From contig DROT01000184.1 in assembly GCA_011321775.1 (NCBI GenBank), forward strand, positions 1 through 64,000: a DNA stretch of 64,000 bases, read 5' to 3'. Every line of letters begins with the position of its first letter. The first letter of the stretch is position 1. This document shows positions 50,339 to 59,187 of the stretch, in pieces. The position numbers were made by a program, and so were the translations under genes. The notes beneath the pieces are model-generated. The model was not told the DNA's origin and searched no databases. It saw only the letters and a list, made by a program, of their open reading frames with translations. The DNA comes from Gammaproteobacteria bacterium (GTDB lineage: Bacteria; Pseudomonadota; Gammaproteobacteria; DSM-19610).

Positions 50339-51205
50339 GTGGCATTCCTGCGCGCGGGTGCCGGCCATGATGCGATGGTAGCGGTCGCCGGGCAGGTCCG
50401 CCATCCGGTCTTCATCGTCGGTTGCGGGCGTTCCGGGACCACGATTCTCGGCTCCTCGTTGTCCCGGCATCCGCGAATCGTATATCTGAACGAGCCGCGC
50501 AGACTCTGGTTTGCCGCCTACCCGGAAGCAGACATCTGGACAGAGAAGGCGGCCGAGCGCGGCGGCAGGATGGTGCTGACGGAGGCCGACGTGGACCCTG
50601 CGAAAAGCCGCGTTCTTCATGGGCTGTTCCACCAGGTAATGGTGAACAACGGAGGCGGGCTGCTGGTGGAGAAGAATCCGATCAACAACTTTCGGCTGTC
50701 GTTCATTCGTGAAATCTTCCCGGATGCCCGCTTTGTCCATATCGTCCGGAACGGCCGGGCGGTAGCGCGCTCGATCGCCCGCAAGGCCGGAAGCGCAGCC
50801 GGAGGATGGTTCGGCAGGGACGGTTACAAATGGAAGCAGCTGGTGCAGTGCGCGGAGGCGCAACCGGAGACTGCCGGGCTGGCTGCCATCTGTAGCAGCG
50901 ACTATGAAAAAGGGCTGCTCGAGTGGCGGCTGAGCGTCGAGGCGGTGCGTCGTTTCCTTTGCAGGATACCGTCTGCCGCCTCATGTGAGCTGAGCTATGA
51001 CGAGCTGGTGACTTCCCCGGTGGATACGGTCAACCGCGTGCTGCGTTTCATCGGCATGACCGAGCATGCCGAGGTGACCGGCTTTGTTGCGACCAGTATC
51101 TTCCACCGGGATGAGGATATGAGAACATCGAAGTTGTCGGAGAAGGAGTTGCGTATAGGCGGAGACTTGCTGGTATCGATGCTGAAACCGGGCTGTGTGC
51201 GTTGA
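50339..51205 (+). CDS. Stand-alone sulfotransferase (Sulfotransfer_3-like)
   Basis: Up to 288 residues. The PAPS loop is VFIVGCGRSGTTILGSSL, then LLVEKNPINNFRLSFIREIF, then FVHIVRNGRAVARSIARK as the 3'-phosphate site. The C-terminal part has SCELSYDELVTSPVDTVNRV, as in bacterial PAPS-dependent sulfotransferases. The start is uncertain: GTG 50339 has GGAAG too close in front, and ATG 50375 leaves the usual short lead of about ten residues before the loop but lacks a ribosome site. Acceptor unknown. It is 39 bp after the DUF2919 gene in the same run. Confidence 0.82.
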   Translation: MAFLRAGAGHDAMVAVAGQVRHPVFIVGCGRSGTTILGSSLSRHPRIVYLNEPRRLWFAAYPEADIWTEKAAERGGRMVLTEADVDPAKSRVLHGLFHQVMVNNGGGLLVEKNPINNFRLSFIREIFPDARFVHIVRNGRAVARSIARKAGSAAGGWFGRDGYKWKQLVQCAEAQPETAGLAAICSSDYEKGLLEWRLSVEAVRRFLCRIPSAASCELSYDELVTSPVDTVNRVLRFIGMTEHAEVTGFVATSIFHRDEDMRTSKLSEKELRIGGDLLVSMLKPGCVR

Positions 51206-51303
51206 CGGGTGTTCGCACACGGTTTCCGGGGCGACATGGATCCTGAATCCCCCGTCGGCGGTGGCAGGGGGCGTCGTGCCAGCCGTCTGAGAGGTTCCCT
51301 GTC

Positions 51304-52122
51304 ATGAAAATCACGCTCATCGTTCCCTATTTCGGTAGCTGGCCGCCCTGGTTCTACGCCTTTCTGTTGTCCTGCAAATGGAATCCTTCCGTGCAGTGGC
51401 TGTTCTACACCGATTGCGGGACCCCCCGGGGTGCGCCGGAAAACGTGCGCTTCGTCGCGGGCAGTCTGGAGGGGTTGTCGGCCCTGGCCTCACGCAAGCT
51501 GGGGTTTGCCGTGAATATCGCGCATGGTTACAAGGTGTGTGATCTGCGTCCGGCATTCGGTCGTGTGTTCTCCGATTATCTTTCCGGCAGTGACTTCTGG
51601 GGGCATTGCGATGTCGATGTGATCTGGGGGGATATCCGCGGATTCATCGACGATGATATATTGGCGCAACATGACGTGATTTCCGCAAGGAAGCACAATA
51701 TCGCGGGCCACTTTACGCTCTATCGCAATACCGAGAAGATGAGCGGCCTGTATACGTTGATCGAGGATTTCGAGGCCCGTTTGCGTACGGATATCAATTA
51801 CTGGCTGGACGAACGTGGAATGACGCCTCTCGTCAGAGTCCTGGAAAACAGGGGCTTTGCCCGGGTCTACTGGCCCAGGTTTCTGCTGAACTTTGCCAGT
51901 CCCGCCACGGAGCGGCCCTCGGACCTGAGTGGCTATTCCGATGGATGGTGCTGGAAGCGTGGTAAATTGTACGACCAGACTGCGGGAGGGGGGGAGATCA
52001 TGTATCTGCATTTCATGACATGGAAGGATTCCTTGAGACAGGTTGATTTTTCCTGGCCGGATGAGCCTGAATCTTTCCGTGTCTCCTCTACAGCGATCCT
52101 CGCTGGAGGGGAGTGCCCATGA
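51304..52122 (+). CDS. DUF6625-like (putative glycosyltransferase) protein
   Basis: 272 residues. Begins MKITLIVPYFGSWPPWF and carries YKVCDLRPAFGRVFSDYL, then FWGHCDVDVIWGDIRGF, where D103-V-D105 resembles the DxD metal site of GT-A enzymes. Later, HNIAGHFTLYRNTEKM and IMYLHFMTWK recur in proteins labelled DUF6625, which are common in capsule and O-antigen loci. Glycosyl transfer is likely but not proven for the family. It sits between two sulfotransferase genes, 98 bp after the first. Confidence 0.72.
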   Translation: MKITLIVPYFGSWPPWFYAFLLSCKWNPSVQWLFYTDCGTPRGAPENVRFVAGSLEGLSALASRKLGFAVNIAHGYKVCDLRPAFGRVFSDYLSGSDFWGHCDVDVIWGDIRGFIDDDILAQHDVISARKHNIAGHFTLYRNTEKMSGLYTLIEDFEARLRTDINYWLDERGMTPLVRVLENRGFARVYWPRFLLNFASPATERPSDLSGYSDGWCWKRGKLYDQTAGGGEIMYLHFMTWKDSLRQVDFSWPDEPESFRVSSTAILAGGECP

Positions 52123-52216
52123 GACAGGGGTCACGTACTCCTGGTGGCCCGCTGGAAGCGCGGCCGATATGGCCGATGTCGGTCAACCGAGGATGTTTCG
52201 ATACAAGGTGGTCAGA

Positions 52217-52753
52217 ATGAAGATCTTTGGTATCGGTGTAAACAAGACGGGTACCAAGTCGCTCGGTGAAGCCCTGTCCCGCCTGGGATTCAATCACCGG
52301 GCGTGGAGCCGGGAGACGTATGAGATCTATCGTGAGCACGGTGTTCCCGGGCTTCTCGGGGTCGTGGAGAAGTACGACAGTTTCGAGGACTGGCCCTGGC
52401 CCCTCGTCTATCGTGAGATAGACGAAGCAGTGCCGGGAAGCAAGTTCATACTCACCCTCAGGGAATCCCCGGAACTCTGGTATCGCAGTCTGTGCAAGCA
52501 TTCCATGCGCACCGGCCCCAATGTCATGCGAAGCGAAATCTATGGTTACCCGATCCCGCAGATGAACAAGGATGAGCATATACGCTTCTACAATGAACAT
52601 GTAGAAAACGTGCGCAATTATTTCAAGGGGCGCCCGGATGACCTGCTGGAGGTCTGCTGGGGCCGGGGTGACGGCTGGAGTGAACTGGCCGCCTTCCTCG
52701 GCTGTGAGTGTCCGGACGAGCCCTTTCCCCACCGGAACAAGAGCGAGAGCTGA
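52217..52753 (+). CDS. Small sulfotransferase-family protein (Sulfotransfer_4-like)
   Basis: 178 residues from the ATG after AAGGTGG (5 bp gap). FGIGVNKTGTKSLGEALSRL (residues 4-23) is the loop form N-K-T-G-T of the Sulfotransfer_4 (P-loop) group. KFILTLRESPELWYRSL near residues 75-91 takes the place of the 3'-phosphate site. GRPDDLLEVCWGRGDGWSEL near the end is also typical. Members are short and poorly studied, and the acceptor is unknown. It is 31 bp upstream of the next sulfotransferase. Confidence 0.8.
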   Translation: MKIFGIGVNKTGTKSLGEALSRLGFNHRAWSRETYEIYREHGVPGLLGVVEKYDSFEDWPWPLVYREIDEAVPGSKFILTLRESPELWYRSLCKHSMRTGPNVMRSEIYGYPIPQMNKDEHIRFYNEHVENVRNYFKGRPDDLLEVCWGRGDGWSELAAFLGCECPDEPFPHRNKSES

Positions 52754-52784
52754 ATGTGCAGATGGGATCGGCAAAGCGGCGGTC

Positions 52785-53735
52785 GTGAGTAGGGGAGACG
52801 AGACAGGCCGGACAGAGGCCCCGTCAGGAGGTGGCCGGACTCTGTATGGAATCCCGTTGTCACGCTGGGGGGCGGCGGAAGCGGAAGTCAGGGCTCGCCT
52901 CGGGTACGGCAGCTATGTGTCGCACCGGCACCGCTACCTGTACGTGGAAACACCGAAAGCGGCCTGTACCCGCCTGAAGATGCTGATCCACGAACTCGAG
53001 GCGTTGCCGCCGATCAAGCCTTCGCTTACAGGACCCGTCCAGACGAAATATTACATGTATATCCACGCGCGTTATGCGTTCAAGATGCCCAGCCTGGCCA
53101 GCCTGCCGGAGGAAGAGGCTGCATCGGTCCTTGCCGGCGACGGGTATTTCCGATTCTGCTTTGTGCGCAATCCGTACAGCAGGCTCGTGTCCGTATGGAG
53201 GAACAAGGTCTACCTGGTCGAGCCCCGCTTCGAGGGTGTGTATAGACGGGCGAGGGAACTCTATCCGGAGTGTTTCGAGGGGAGGTTTCTTCGCTTCGAC
53301 GGTTTCGTGCGTTTTCTCTGCGATGCACGGAACAGTGCCTACGGGAATCCGCACTGGGCGTTGCAGACCAGCCTGTTGTTCCCCGGCGCCATAAACTACG
53401 ATTTCATCGGTAGAGTCGAGAGCTTTGATGACGACCTTGCCGTCGTCGAGAGGGAGATCGGTGTCTCCTTTGATCGCAGGGAGGGGCAGGACAGGTCCAA
53501 TGCATCCGGTGCCGCTGACTGGCGCAGCTATTATGACGAATCCCTGGCTGATGCGGTCTATGCGCTCTATCGTCAGGACTTCGAGGCCTTCGGCTACGAG
53601 AGAGACAGCTGGAAGGGCGGCAAACCGCTGGCACCGAAAAGCGCGGAGGAGCGCTTTCTCGAAAACGAGATCTTCGAGCGTAACAGGATGATCGACATGC
53701 TGTCGTCCGCGTTGAAACAGCAGGACGGCGGCTGA
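52785..53735 (+). CDS. Sulfotransferase family 2 protein, paralogue of 10236-11156
   Basis: 316 residues from a GTG start (ribosome site weak, AAGCGGCGG). YVETPKAACTRLKMLI near residue 55 is the PAPS loop and FCFVRNPYSRLVSVWRNKV near 122 the 3'-phosphate site. The ends match the paralogue: YGIPLSRWGAAEAEVRARLG at the start, and GYERDSWKGGKPLAPKSAEE with ENEIFERNRMIDML at the end. The two probably arose by duplication across the island and each sits next to a TPR enzyme gene. It is followed 5 bp later by the divergent TPR-glycosyltransferase. Confidence 0.87.
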   Translation: MSRGDETGRTEAPSGGGRTLYGIPLSRWGAAEAEVRARLGYGSYVSHRHRYLYVETPKAACTRLKMLIHELEALPPIKPSLTGPVQTKYYMYIHARYAFKMPSLASLPEEEAASVLAGDGYFRFCFVRNPYSRLVSVWRNKVYLVEPRFEGVYRRARELYPECFEGRFLRFDGFVRFLCDARNSAYGNPHWALQTSLLFPGAINYDFIGRVESFDDDLAVVEREIGVSFDRREGQDRSNASGAADWRSYYDESLADAVYALYRQDFEAFGYERDSWKGGKPLAPKSAEERFLENEIFERNRMIDMLSSALKQQDGG

Positions 53736-53740
53736 CATCG

Positions 53741-55756
53741 GTGGTTGCAGGATCTCCGCTGGCCCAGTTGTTGAGACAGGCCGCTTCGGAATACGGGGCC
53801 GGCAGGTTCGCGAGGGCCCTGGAGCTTCTGCAGGACGCACTGCGCATCGAACGGAACAACCCGTACGCGAATCACCTGGCCGGAGTGATTGCGGCCAGGC
53901 AGGGTGATCATGTTGAGGCGTTGAAGCGGATCGCGGTCGCGGTCCGCCATCGTCCCGGCGAGCCGGTGTTCCTCAACAGTTACGGTAATGCCCTGCTGCT
54001 GGCAGGGCGGCCGGAGGAGGCGAGGGACGCCTATCGACAGGCCATCGAGCACAAGCCGGATTATGTGGAGGCCTGTACAAACCTCGGTAACACGCTGAAG
54101 CAACTGGGGCAGATCGAGGAGGCGGAGGGTTGCTTCCGGAGAGCCCTCGACCTCGATCCCGGCTCTGTCCAGGCCTGGTACCATCTGGGTGTTGTCCATC
54201 GGGAGCTGGGGCGGGCAGACGAAGCGGTAAAATGCTTTCAGCGCGCGCTCGAGATTGCACCGGACTGTGTCGATGTGCATTACAGCCTTGGTGTCGTGCA
54301 ATGGGAGCAGGGAGACCGGGATGCCGCGCTGGCCTGCTATGACCGCGTGCTGCAACTGAATCCGGACTATTCCGCGGCGCGATGGGGGCGGGCGGTTGCG
54401 CAATTGCCGGCATTCTATGGTATCGACGACGATCCCGTGGTGGCTCGCCGGTGCTTCGAGGAAGAACTGGGCGTCCTCGAGCAGTGGATGGGTGAACGGG
54501 CGCGTAGCGATGCCCACATGGCCGTCGGCTCCCAGTTGCCCTTCTATATTGCCTACCAGGAATACGGCAACCGGGGACTGCTTGCCCGTTTCGGGAGGCT
54601 GTGCGTCGACGCGATGTCTCCGTTACAGCGAACCCTGCCGCCGCCGCAGCGGCGCAGCCGCCCTTCGGAGCGTGCCCGGATCCGGCTGGGTGTCGTTTCC
54701 GCCCAGATCTACAGTCATTCGGTGTGGGCGGCGATCGTCAGGGGCTGGTTCCAGCATCTCGACAGGAGCCGCTTCGAACTTCACGTCTTCTCGCTCGCTC
54801 GGCGGGAGGATGCCGAAACGCAGTGGGCACGGGGACGTTCCGATTCCTTCCATGCCGGCATCGGCGGACTGAATCAGTGGGTGTCAGCCATCGCTGCCTC
54901 ACAGCCGGATGTCCTGATCTACCCGGAAATCGGCATGGATCCACTGACCGTGCAGCTCGCCAGTCTGCGGCTGGCCCCGGTGCAGATCGCGACCTGGGGG
55001 CATCCAGAGACTACCGGCCTGCCGACCATCGACTATTACCTGTCGGCCGAAGATTTCGAGCCACCCGGGGCCGGGGATAACTACACTGAAGAACTCGTAC
55101 GACTCCCCCACCTGGGATGTTGCTGTGCGGAGTCGCCCACGGCGGCCGTCACTGGCGGGCCTGTCAGTCCGGACGTGAGTGGTGATGGTCCGCTGCTGAT
55201 ATGCCCGGGGGCGCCTTTCAAGTACATGCCATGGCATGACCGCGTCTTCACGGAGATTGCGCGGCGACTCGGGCGGTGTCGTTTTGTGTTTTTCATTCAC
55301 AGGCTGGAACACCTTTCCGCCCGCTTGCAGGGGCGGCTCGAACAGGCCTTCGCCCGGGAGGGTCTGGATTTCGCGGACTACGGGATTTTCGTCCCGTGGC
55401 TGGAACGGCCCGCCTTCCATGGCCTCATGGAGCGGGCGGACCTGTTCCTGGACACCATCGGTTTTTCCGGATTCAACACGGCGGTGCAGGCGGTCGAGTG
55501 CGGTCTTCCCATCGTCACGCGCGACGGTGCCTTCCTGAGGGGGCGGCTGGCGAGTGGAATCCTGCGACGCATCGAGCTTGCGGATACCATCGCCGCTAGT
55601 GACGAGCAGTACGTGGATCTTGCAGTGCGGATGGTGACGGATCGCGACTATCAGCGTGACATCCGGGAACGGATGGCGGCGGGGCGTGCCCGGATCTTTG
55701 ATGACGTGGCGCCGGTGCGGGCGCTGGAAGAGTTTCTGGAATCGTTGGCAGGATAG
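53741..55756 (+). CDS. TPR-repeat glycosyltransferase, divergent OGT-like
   Basis: 671 residues from GTG 53741. About six TPRs (residues 10-220: EACTNLGNTLKQLGQIEEAE, QAWYHLGVVHRELGRADEAV) precede a catalytic region only loosely like GT41. Blocks are IRLGVVSAQIYSHSVWAAIV, PDVLIYPEIGMDPLTVQLAS, IATWGHPETTGLPTIDYYLS and LLICPGAPFKYMPWHDRVF. The usual DTFPYNGTTTTCEAL is DTIGFSGFNTAVQAVECGLP. The HxxTTGLPTIDYY element and the overall order are kept, so sugar transfer is likely, but donor or acceptor may differ from the other four. It ends the plus-strand run and its stop lies one base from the stop of the opposing gene. Confidence 0.82.
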   Translation: MVAGSPLAQLLRQAASEYGAGRFARALELLQDALRIERNNPYANHLAGVIAARQGDHVEALKRIAVAVRHRPGEPVFLNSYGNALLLAGRPEEARDAYRQAIEHKPDYVEACTNLGNTLKQLGQIEEAEGCFRRALDLDPGSVQAWYHLGVVHRELGRADEAVKCFQRALEIAPDCVDVHYSLGVVQWEQGDRDAALACYDRVLQLNPDYSAARWGRAVAQLPAFYGIDDDPVVARRCFEEELGVLEQWMGERARSDAHMAVGSQLPFYIAYQEYGNRGLLARFGRLCVDAMSPLQRTLPPPQRRSRPSERARIRLGVVSAQIYSHSVWAAIVRGWFQHLDRSRFELHVFSLARREDAETQWARGRSDSFHAGIGGLNQWVSAIAASQPDVLIYPEIGMDPLTVQLASLRLAPVQIATWGHPETTGLPTIDYYLSAEDFEPPGAGDNYTEELVRLPHLGCCCAESPTAAVTGGPVSPDVSGDGPLLICPGAPFKYMPWHDRVFTEIARRLGRCRFVFFIHRLEHLSARLQGRLEQAFAREGLDFADYGIFVPWLERPAFHGLMERADLFLDTIGFSGFNTAVQAVECGLPIVTRDGAFLRGRLASGILRRIELADTIAASDEQYVDLAVRMVTDRDYQRDIRERMAAGRARIFDDVAPVRALEEFLESLAG

Positions 55757-55757
55757 T

Positions 55758-57203
55758 TCAGCTGCAGCCACCCTGCCCCAGGGCCGCTTTCAGCGGCCCC
55801 AGGTGGCGCTCATAGTTCTTCCAGCGGCCCACGGAACCCGTGTACATCGGTTGGCGTACCTGTTCGTAGCTGGCCGTGTTCGCCTGGCGCCGGGATTCGT
55901 GAAAGCGGAGGCAGCGTTCGTCCCACTGGAGATCGAGGAAATCGAGCAGGGCGCGGGTGGTCGCTTCCTGCTGCGTCACCAGTTCCTCGTAGCGTACCTC
56001 CATCAGTGACAGGTCGAGCACGGACTTCCAGTGGTCCATGAGTCGCTCGTGCTGGCGGTGGAAGCGTCCGAGGGTGGCAAGCTCGTAGGTGAACTCGTTG
56101 GCTTCGGCGAATTCCAGGAAGTAGCAGGACAGGCAGGTATCCATGGGCTCGCGGGTACAGTGGATGACGCGTGCCCGCGGGAACATCAGGGCGATGAGGC
56201 CGAGGTTGAGGAAGTTCAGCATCTGCTTGTCGGTGATGCGCTCGGCCGTGGGCGCGAGCTTCGTGAGTCGTTCGAGGTATTCGGTGGCGGTCGCATCCAC
56301 TTGTGGCGCGGAAAGGTCGGCGATGGCATGCAGGTAAGGGGTCACGGGGCCCTCCGTTCCGGCGAGATTGCTGACGGTGCGGGGGATCCAGGGCAGTTCT
56401 CCTCCGCCGTGGACCTGCGGGTGGCTGGCAAGAATCTGTTCCACCAGCGTCGTCCCGGAGCGCGGCATGCCGACGATGAAGACCGGTTTGCTGGAGGTGT
56501 TGGATGACCGCGGCATCCGTTGCAGCCGGTTGGCGGAGAAGACCTCGATGACGCGCTGCAGCTGTGCCTCGTGTGCGTCGATATCGAAGTGGACGCCCTT
56601 GTCGCGATTGGCCTGCGCGATGCACTCGAAAGCCAGGTCGTATTCGCCCAGGGCCTCGTGGAGAGCTCCGAGATGGAAGCGCATCCGGGTACGGTCCGGT
56701 TTCGAAACCGCCGGGTGGGCGATGCCCTGCGACAGGTAGGCGATGGCGTTTCGGTACTGCCCGGTATGTTTGCACAGACGTGCATATACCAGCGCCACGT
56801 CCACGTTGCCCTGGCCGGCGGCGATCAGCGGTTCGATGGTGCGCCAGGCCGTCTCGTGGCGGCCGTTGCGCTCGTGGATGCGGGCGATGCAACCGGCCAC
56901 GAAGGCCGATGATCCCGGATCCAGTTCGCCCAGCCGCCGGTAGGCGGCCAGGGCAGCGTCGTCCTTGCCCAGCGCCTCGAGCACCCGGGCGTGTGCACGC
57001 CAGGCGTTGCGGTGTCCGGGTTGCAGGGCGATCGCCCGGGCAAGCGCATTCGAGGCCTCGCCGGGCTCGGCCAGTCGTTCGTGCGCGCAGCCGAGCAGGT
57101 ACCAGTTCCCGGCATCCTGCGGCCGTTGCCGGCACAGTTCGAGGAGGTGGTCGCGTGCCTCGCGGACGCGACCGGCCTGCAGGAGACGGCTTGCCGTGTT
57201 CAT
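55758..57203 (-). CDS. TPR-repeat protein fused to a sulfotransferase domain (short form)
   Basis: 481 residues, the shortest TPR-sulfotransferase here, with only about five TPRs (ARDHLLELCRQRPQDAGNWY, RNAWRAHARVLEALGKDDAA). The catalytic part has FIVGMPRSGTTLVEQILASH near residue 245, then TDKQMLNFLNLGLIALMF, then HCTREPMDTCLSCYFLEF. It ends YEQVRQPMYTGSVGRWKNY. Two shifts from the paralogues are seen: DKQMLNF for DKMPxNF, and REP for RDP. ATG 57203 fits the TPR start; in-frame ATGs further up would run into the preceding gene's end region. It is 40 bp downstream of a stand-alone sulfotransferase on the same strand. Confidence 0.88.
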   Translation of the reverse strand: MNTASRLLQAGRVREARDHLLELCRQRPQDAGNWYLLGCAHERLAEPGEASNALARAIALQPGHRNAWRAHARVLEALGKDDAALAAYRRLGELDPGSSAFVAGCIARIHERNGRHETAWRTIEPLIAAGQGNVDVALVYARLCKHTGQYRNAIAYLSQGIAHPAVSKPDRTRMRFHLGALHEALGEYDLAFECIAQANRDKGVHFDIDAHEAQLQRVIEVFSANRLQRMPRSSNTSSKPVFIVGMPRSGTTLVEQILASHPQVHGGGELPWIPRTVSNLAGTEGPVTPYLHAIADLSAPQVDATATEYLERLTKLAPTAERITDKQMLNFLNLGLIALMFPRARVIHCTREPMDTCLSCYFLEFAEANEFTYELATLGRFHRQHERLMDHWKSVLDLSLMEVRYEELVTQQEATTRALLDFLDLQWDERCLRFHESRRQANTASYEQVRQPMYTGSVGRWKNYERHLGPLKAALGQGGCS

Positions 57204-57243
57204 GGAAAGGTGACGGTTCCGCTGCCGGCCATGCATCCGCTGT

Positions 57244-58038
57244 CTACAGATCGTAGCCGAGCAGCCGCGCCGAGTCCGCGCAATGTTCGGCAATGGCCGC
57301 AAGGGTTCCCGCATCGAAGGCGTCTTCATGACGTCGGGGAGTCGACGGTTCCAGTGGCTGTTGCAACGTCAGCGGGATGGATGCCGTGGCGTAGATTCGT
57401 TCGAGCGTCCCTGTCGGATCAGCGACCATGTCCTCGTAGCGAACCACGATCAGTCGCCCGGAATGCCGGTTGACGAGCCCGGCCAGGTAATGCCACAGCA
57501 TCGCATGGCGTTGGGCGAGTTCCGCGGTCGCGAGGATGCGCTCGAGCTTGCGGCGGCGTTCGCCGTCGACATGGTTCAGCAGGAAAGCCGGGGCGGCATG
57601 GCGGATGTGGGGGAAGGTCACCCGCTGCCAGGAGGCGATGGTGTCATGAGGATGACGTACACAGGCCACGAGGATCGCCTCGGGCATGTGTTCGAGGATC
57701 CGCTCCAGGGTATTGAGGTAGACCAGCGTGTTCTTGGTTCCGAGCAGGAAATCCGGGGTGTCAACACAGGGAACGTACGGAGTCCGGATATCGATATCGT
57801 TGGTGTCCTCGATGAAACGGCCGTCGACGATCTTGTTGGTAACCGGTTTTCCCTCGATGATCCGTTGGCGGATGAAACGATAGTAGTCCGACAGCGGAAT
57901 GCCGGAGCTGTTCGCCAGCAGCCGCAGCACCTCTTCGGGTTCGTTGATGACCACCGTGTCGCGGACCTGGTTCAGGATCGAACACAGGTAGCTGGTGCCG
58001 CTCCTGGGGATTCCGGTGATCAATAGTTCGTTTGTCAT
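57244..58038 (-). CDS. Stand-alone sulfotransferase
   Basis: 264 residues. MTNELLITGIPRSGTSYLCS puts the PAPS loop at the very N-terminus. ILVACVRHPHDTIASWQRV near residues 122-140 is the 3'-phosphate site, and LIVVRYEDMVADPTGTLERI follows in the usual place. A frame extending upstream is ruled out as the start because it runs antisense through aroQ. It leads a two-gene unit with the short TPR-sulfotransferase and is divergent from aroQ, marking the right edge of the sulfotransferase island. Confidence 0.85.
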   Translation of the reverse strand: MTNELLITGIPRSGTSYLCSILNQVRDTVVINEPEEVLRLLANSSGIPLSDYYRFIRQRIIEGKPVTNKIVDGRFIEDTNDIDIRTPYVPCVDTPDFLLGTKNTLVYLNTLERILEHMPEAILVACVRHPHDTIASWQRVTFPHIRHAAPAFLLNHVDGERRRKLERILATAELAQRHAMLWHYLAGLVNRHSGRLIVVRYEDMVADPTGTLERIYATASIPLTLQQPLEPSTPRRHEDAFDAGTLAAIAEHCADSARLLGYDL

Positions 58039-58143
58039 TATGGGCTGGCTGTCTTTTCGGGTGGGCGGTAATTGTAGCCCAAACCCGTGGAGAGCTGGGC
58101 CGGGCATGCTGCCGTGCCCCGGTCCTCGTGCGACTCCGCGTGC

Positions 58144-58172
58144 TGGACACCCGTCGGACCGGTATAGATAAT
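58144..58172 (+). promoter_or_regulatory. Candidate sigma-70 promoter of aroQ
   Basis: TGGACA, 17 bp, GATAAT; transcription would start about 50 bases before the aroQ ATG. Both hexamers differ from consensus by one or two bases. Confidence 0.5.
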
Positions 58173-58230
58173 GCCTTGTGCCAGCCGGGGCTTCTCCTCG
58201 CAGGTGGCGCCAAATCAAGAGGACGGAATC

Positions 58231-58677
58231 ATGGCCAAGCTGCTGGTACTGAACGGCCCCAACCTGAACCTGCTGGGCTCGCGCGAGCCGGGGCACTATG
58301 GCGCGGACACACTCGATTCGATCTACCGGCGTCTCGAGGCAGTCGCCAGGGAGGCCGGTACCGAGCTGCTGTGTTTCCAGTCCAACGCCGAGCACGAACT
58401 CATCGATCACATCCACGCGGCGCCGCACGAGGGGATCGATTTCATCCTCTTCAACCCCGCCGGTTTCACCCATACCAGCGTGGCGCTGCGCGATGCGCTG
58501 CTGGCGGTGGGGATCCCCTTCATCGAGTTGCACCTGTCGAACGTGCACGCGCGCGAGGAATTCCGCCACCGGTCGTATTTTTCCGATATCGCCGTGGGGG
58601 TCATCAGCGGTCTGGGGCCGGTCGGCTACGAACTGGCGTTGCAGGCGGCGCTTTCCATTCTGGCGGACAAGGGGTGA
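58231..58677 (+). CDS. aroQ: Type II 3-dehydroquinate dehydratase
   Basis: 148 residues, the normal size. [20 protein letters not shown] with the catalytic Tyr24-type loop, then [57 protein letters not shown] and a C-terminal [14 protein letters not shown]. The enzyme turns 3-dehydroquinate into 3-dehydroshikimate in the shikimate pathway and forms dodecamers. ATG 58231 follows AGAGGA with good spacing. In many Gammaproteobacteria aroQ lies directly before accB; here about 1.5 kb of other sequence intervenes. Confidence 0.96.
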   Translation: MAKLLVLNGPNLNLLGSREPGHYGADTLDSIYRRLEAVAREAGTELLCFQSNAEHELIDHIHAAPHEGIDFILFNPAGFTHTSVALRDALLAVGIPFIELHLSNVHAREEFRHRSYFSDIAVGVISGLGPVGYELALQAALSILADKG

Positions 58678-58704
58678 GGGCTTCGCGTCGGTGCCGGAGT
58701 CCGG

Positions 58705-58830
58705 CTGTTTGATGGGTTGACCACGGAAGCACACGGAAATGTTTATACCTGCCTGTCTTTCCTGTGAGTGGCCTCTGCGGTTTCCCTGGATTGTGGTGTT
58801 CGGGATGAGAATATGCCACATGCATGTAGT
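58705..58830. repeat. Degenerate CCACGGAAG/CACGGAAA intergenic repeat
   Basis: The text GACCACGGAAGCACACGGAAA, followed by CTTTCCTGTGAG and GCGGTTTCCC, resembles a decayed copy of the intergenic repeat with CACGGAAGACACGGAA units seen in many GC-rich bacteria. It is a recollection-based match and no second copy is present here. Confidence 0.35.
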
Positions 58831-58908
58831 ATCCAGGAAAGAGCAACACAGCTGCCATCAAACGGGTGGCAGCCATCCACCGGAATTGATTAGCAGGATT
58901 CAGCCGCC

Positions 58909-58936
58909 TTGCTTTCGGTACTGACTGTACTACAAT
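58909..58936 (+). promoter_or_regulatory. Promoter/operator of the RHH-PIN toxin-antitoxin pair
   Basis: TTGCTT, 16 bp, TACAAT. The spacer holds GTAC-TGACT-GTAC, an inverted repeat beside the -10 box that would suit binding by the RHH antitoxin dimer (autoregulation, inferred). Confidence 0.5.
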
Positions 58937-58971
58937 GTCTTACGTCAATCCTGATCGCTCATGGAAGTATT

Positions 58972-59187
58972 ATGGGTACTCTGACAATCCGCATCGACGA
59001 CGAACTCGAGAAAGATCTGGATCAACTCGCCAAAGTCCAGCATCGCACAAAAAGTGATCTGGCAAGAGAGATGCTGCGCAAGCATATTGCTGTTGAACGA
59101 TTCCGCGCCTTGCGAAACAAGGCATTGCCTCTTGCCGAAGCTGCCGGTTATGTGACTGACGAAGATATCTTCCGCGATATCTCGTGA
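58972..59187 (+). CDS. Ribbon-helix-helix antitoxin
   Basis: 71 residues. MGTLTIRIDDELEKDLDQLA gives the beta-strand and first helix of a MetJ/Arc fold, HRTKSDLAREMLRKH the second helix, and the acidic tail (YVTDEDIFRDIS) would wrap the toxin. The ATG at 58972 has GGAAG 6 bp before it. The stop overlaps the toxin's GTG by 4 bp (GTGA). It would bind its own promoter as a dimer and neutralise the PIN protein. The region is more A/T-rich than aroQ and accB, in line with acquisition. Confidence 0.88.
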   Translation: MGTLTIRIDDELEKDLDQLAKVQHRTKSDLAREMLRKHIAVERFRALRNKALPLAEAAGYVTDEDIFRDIS

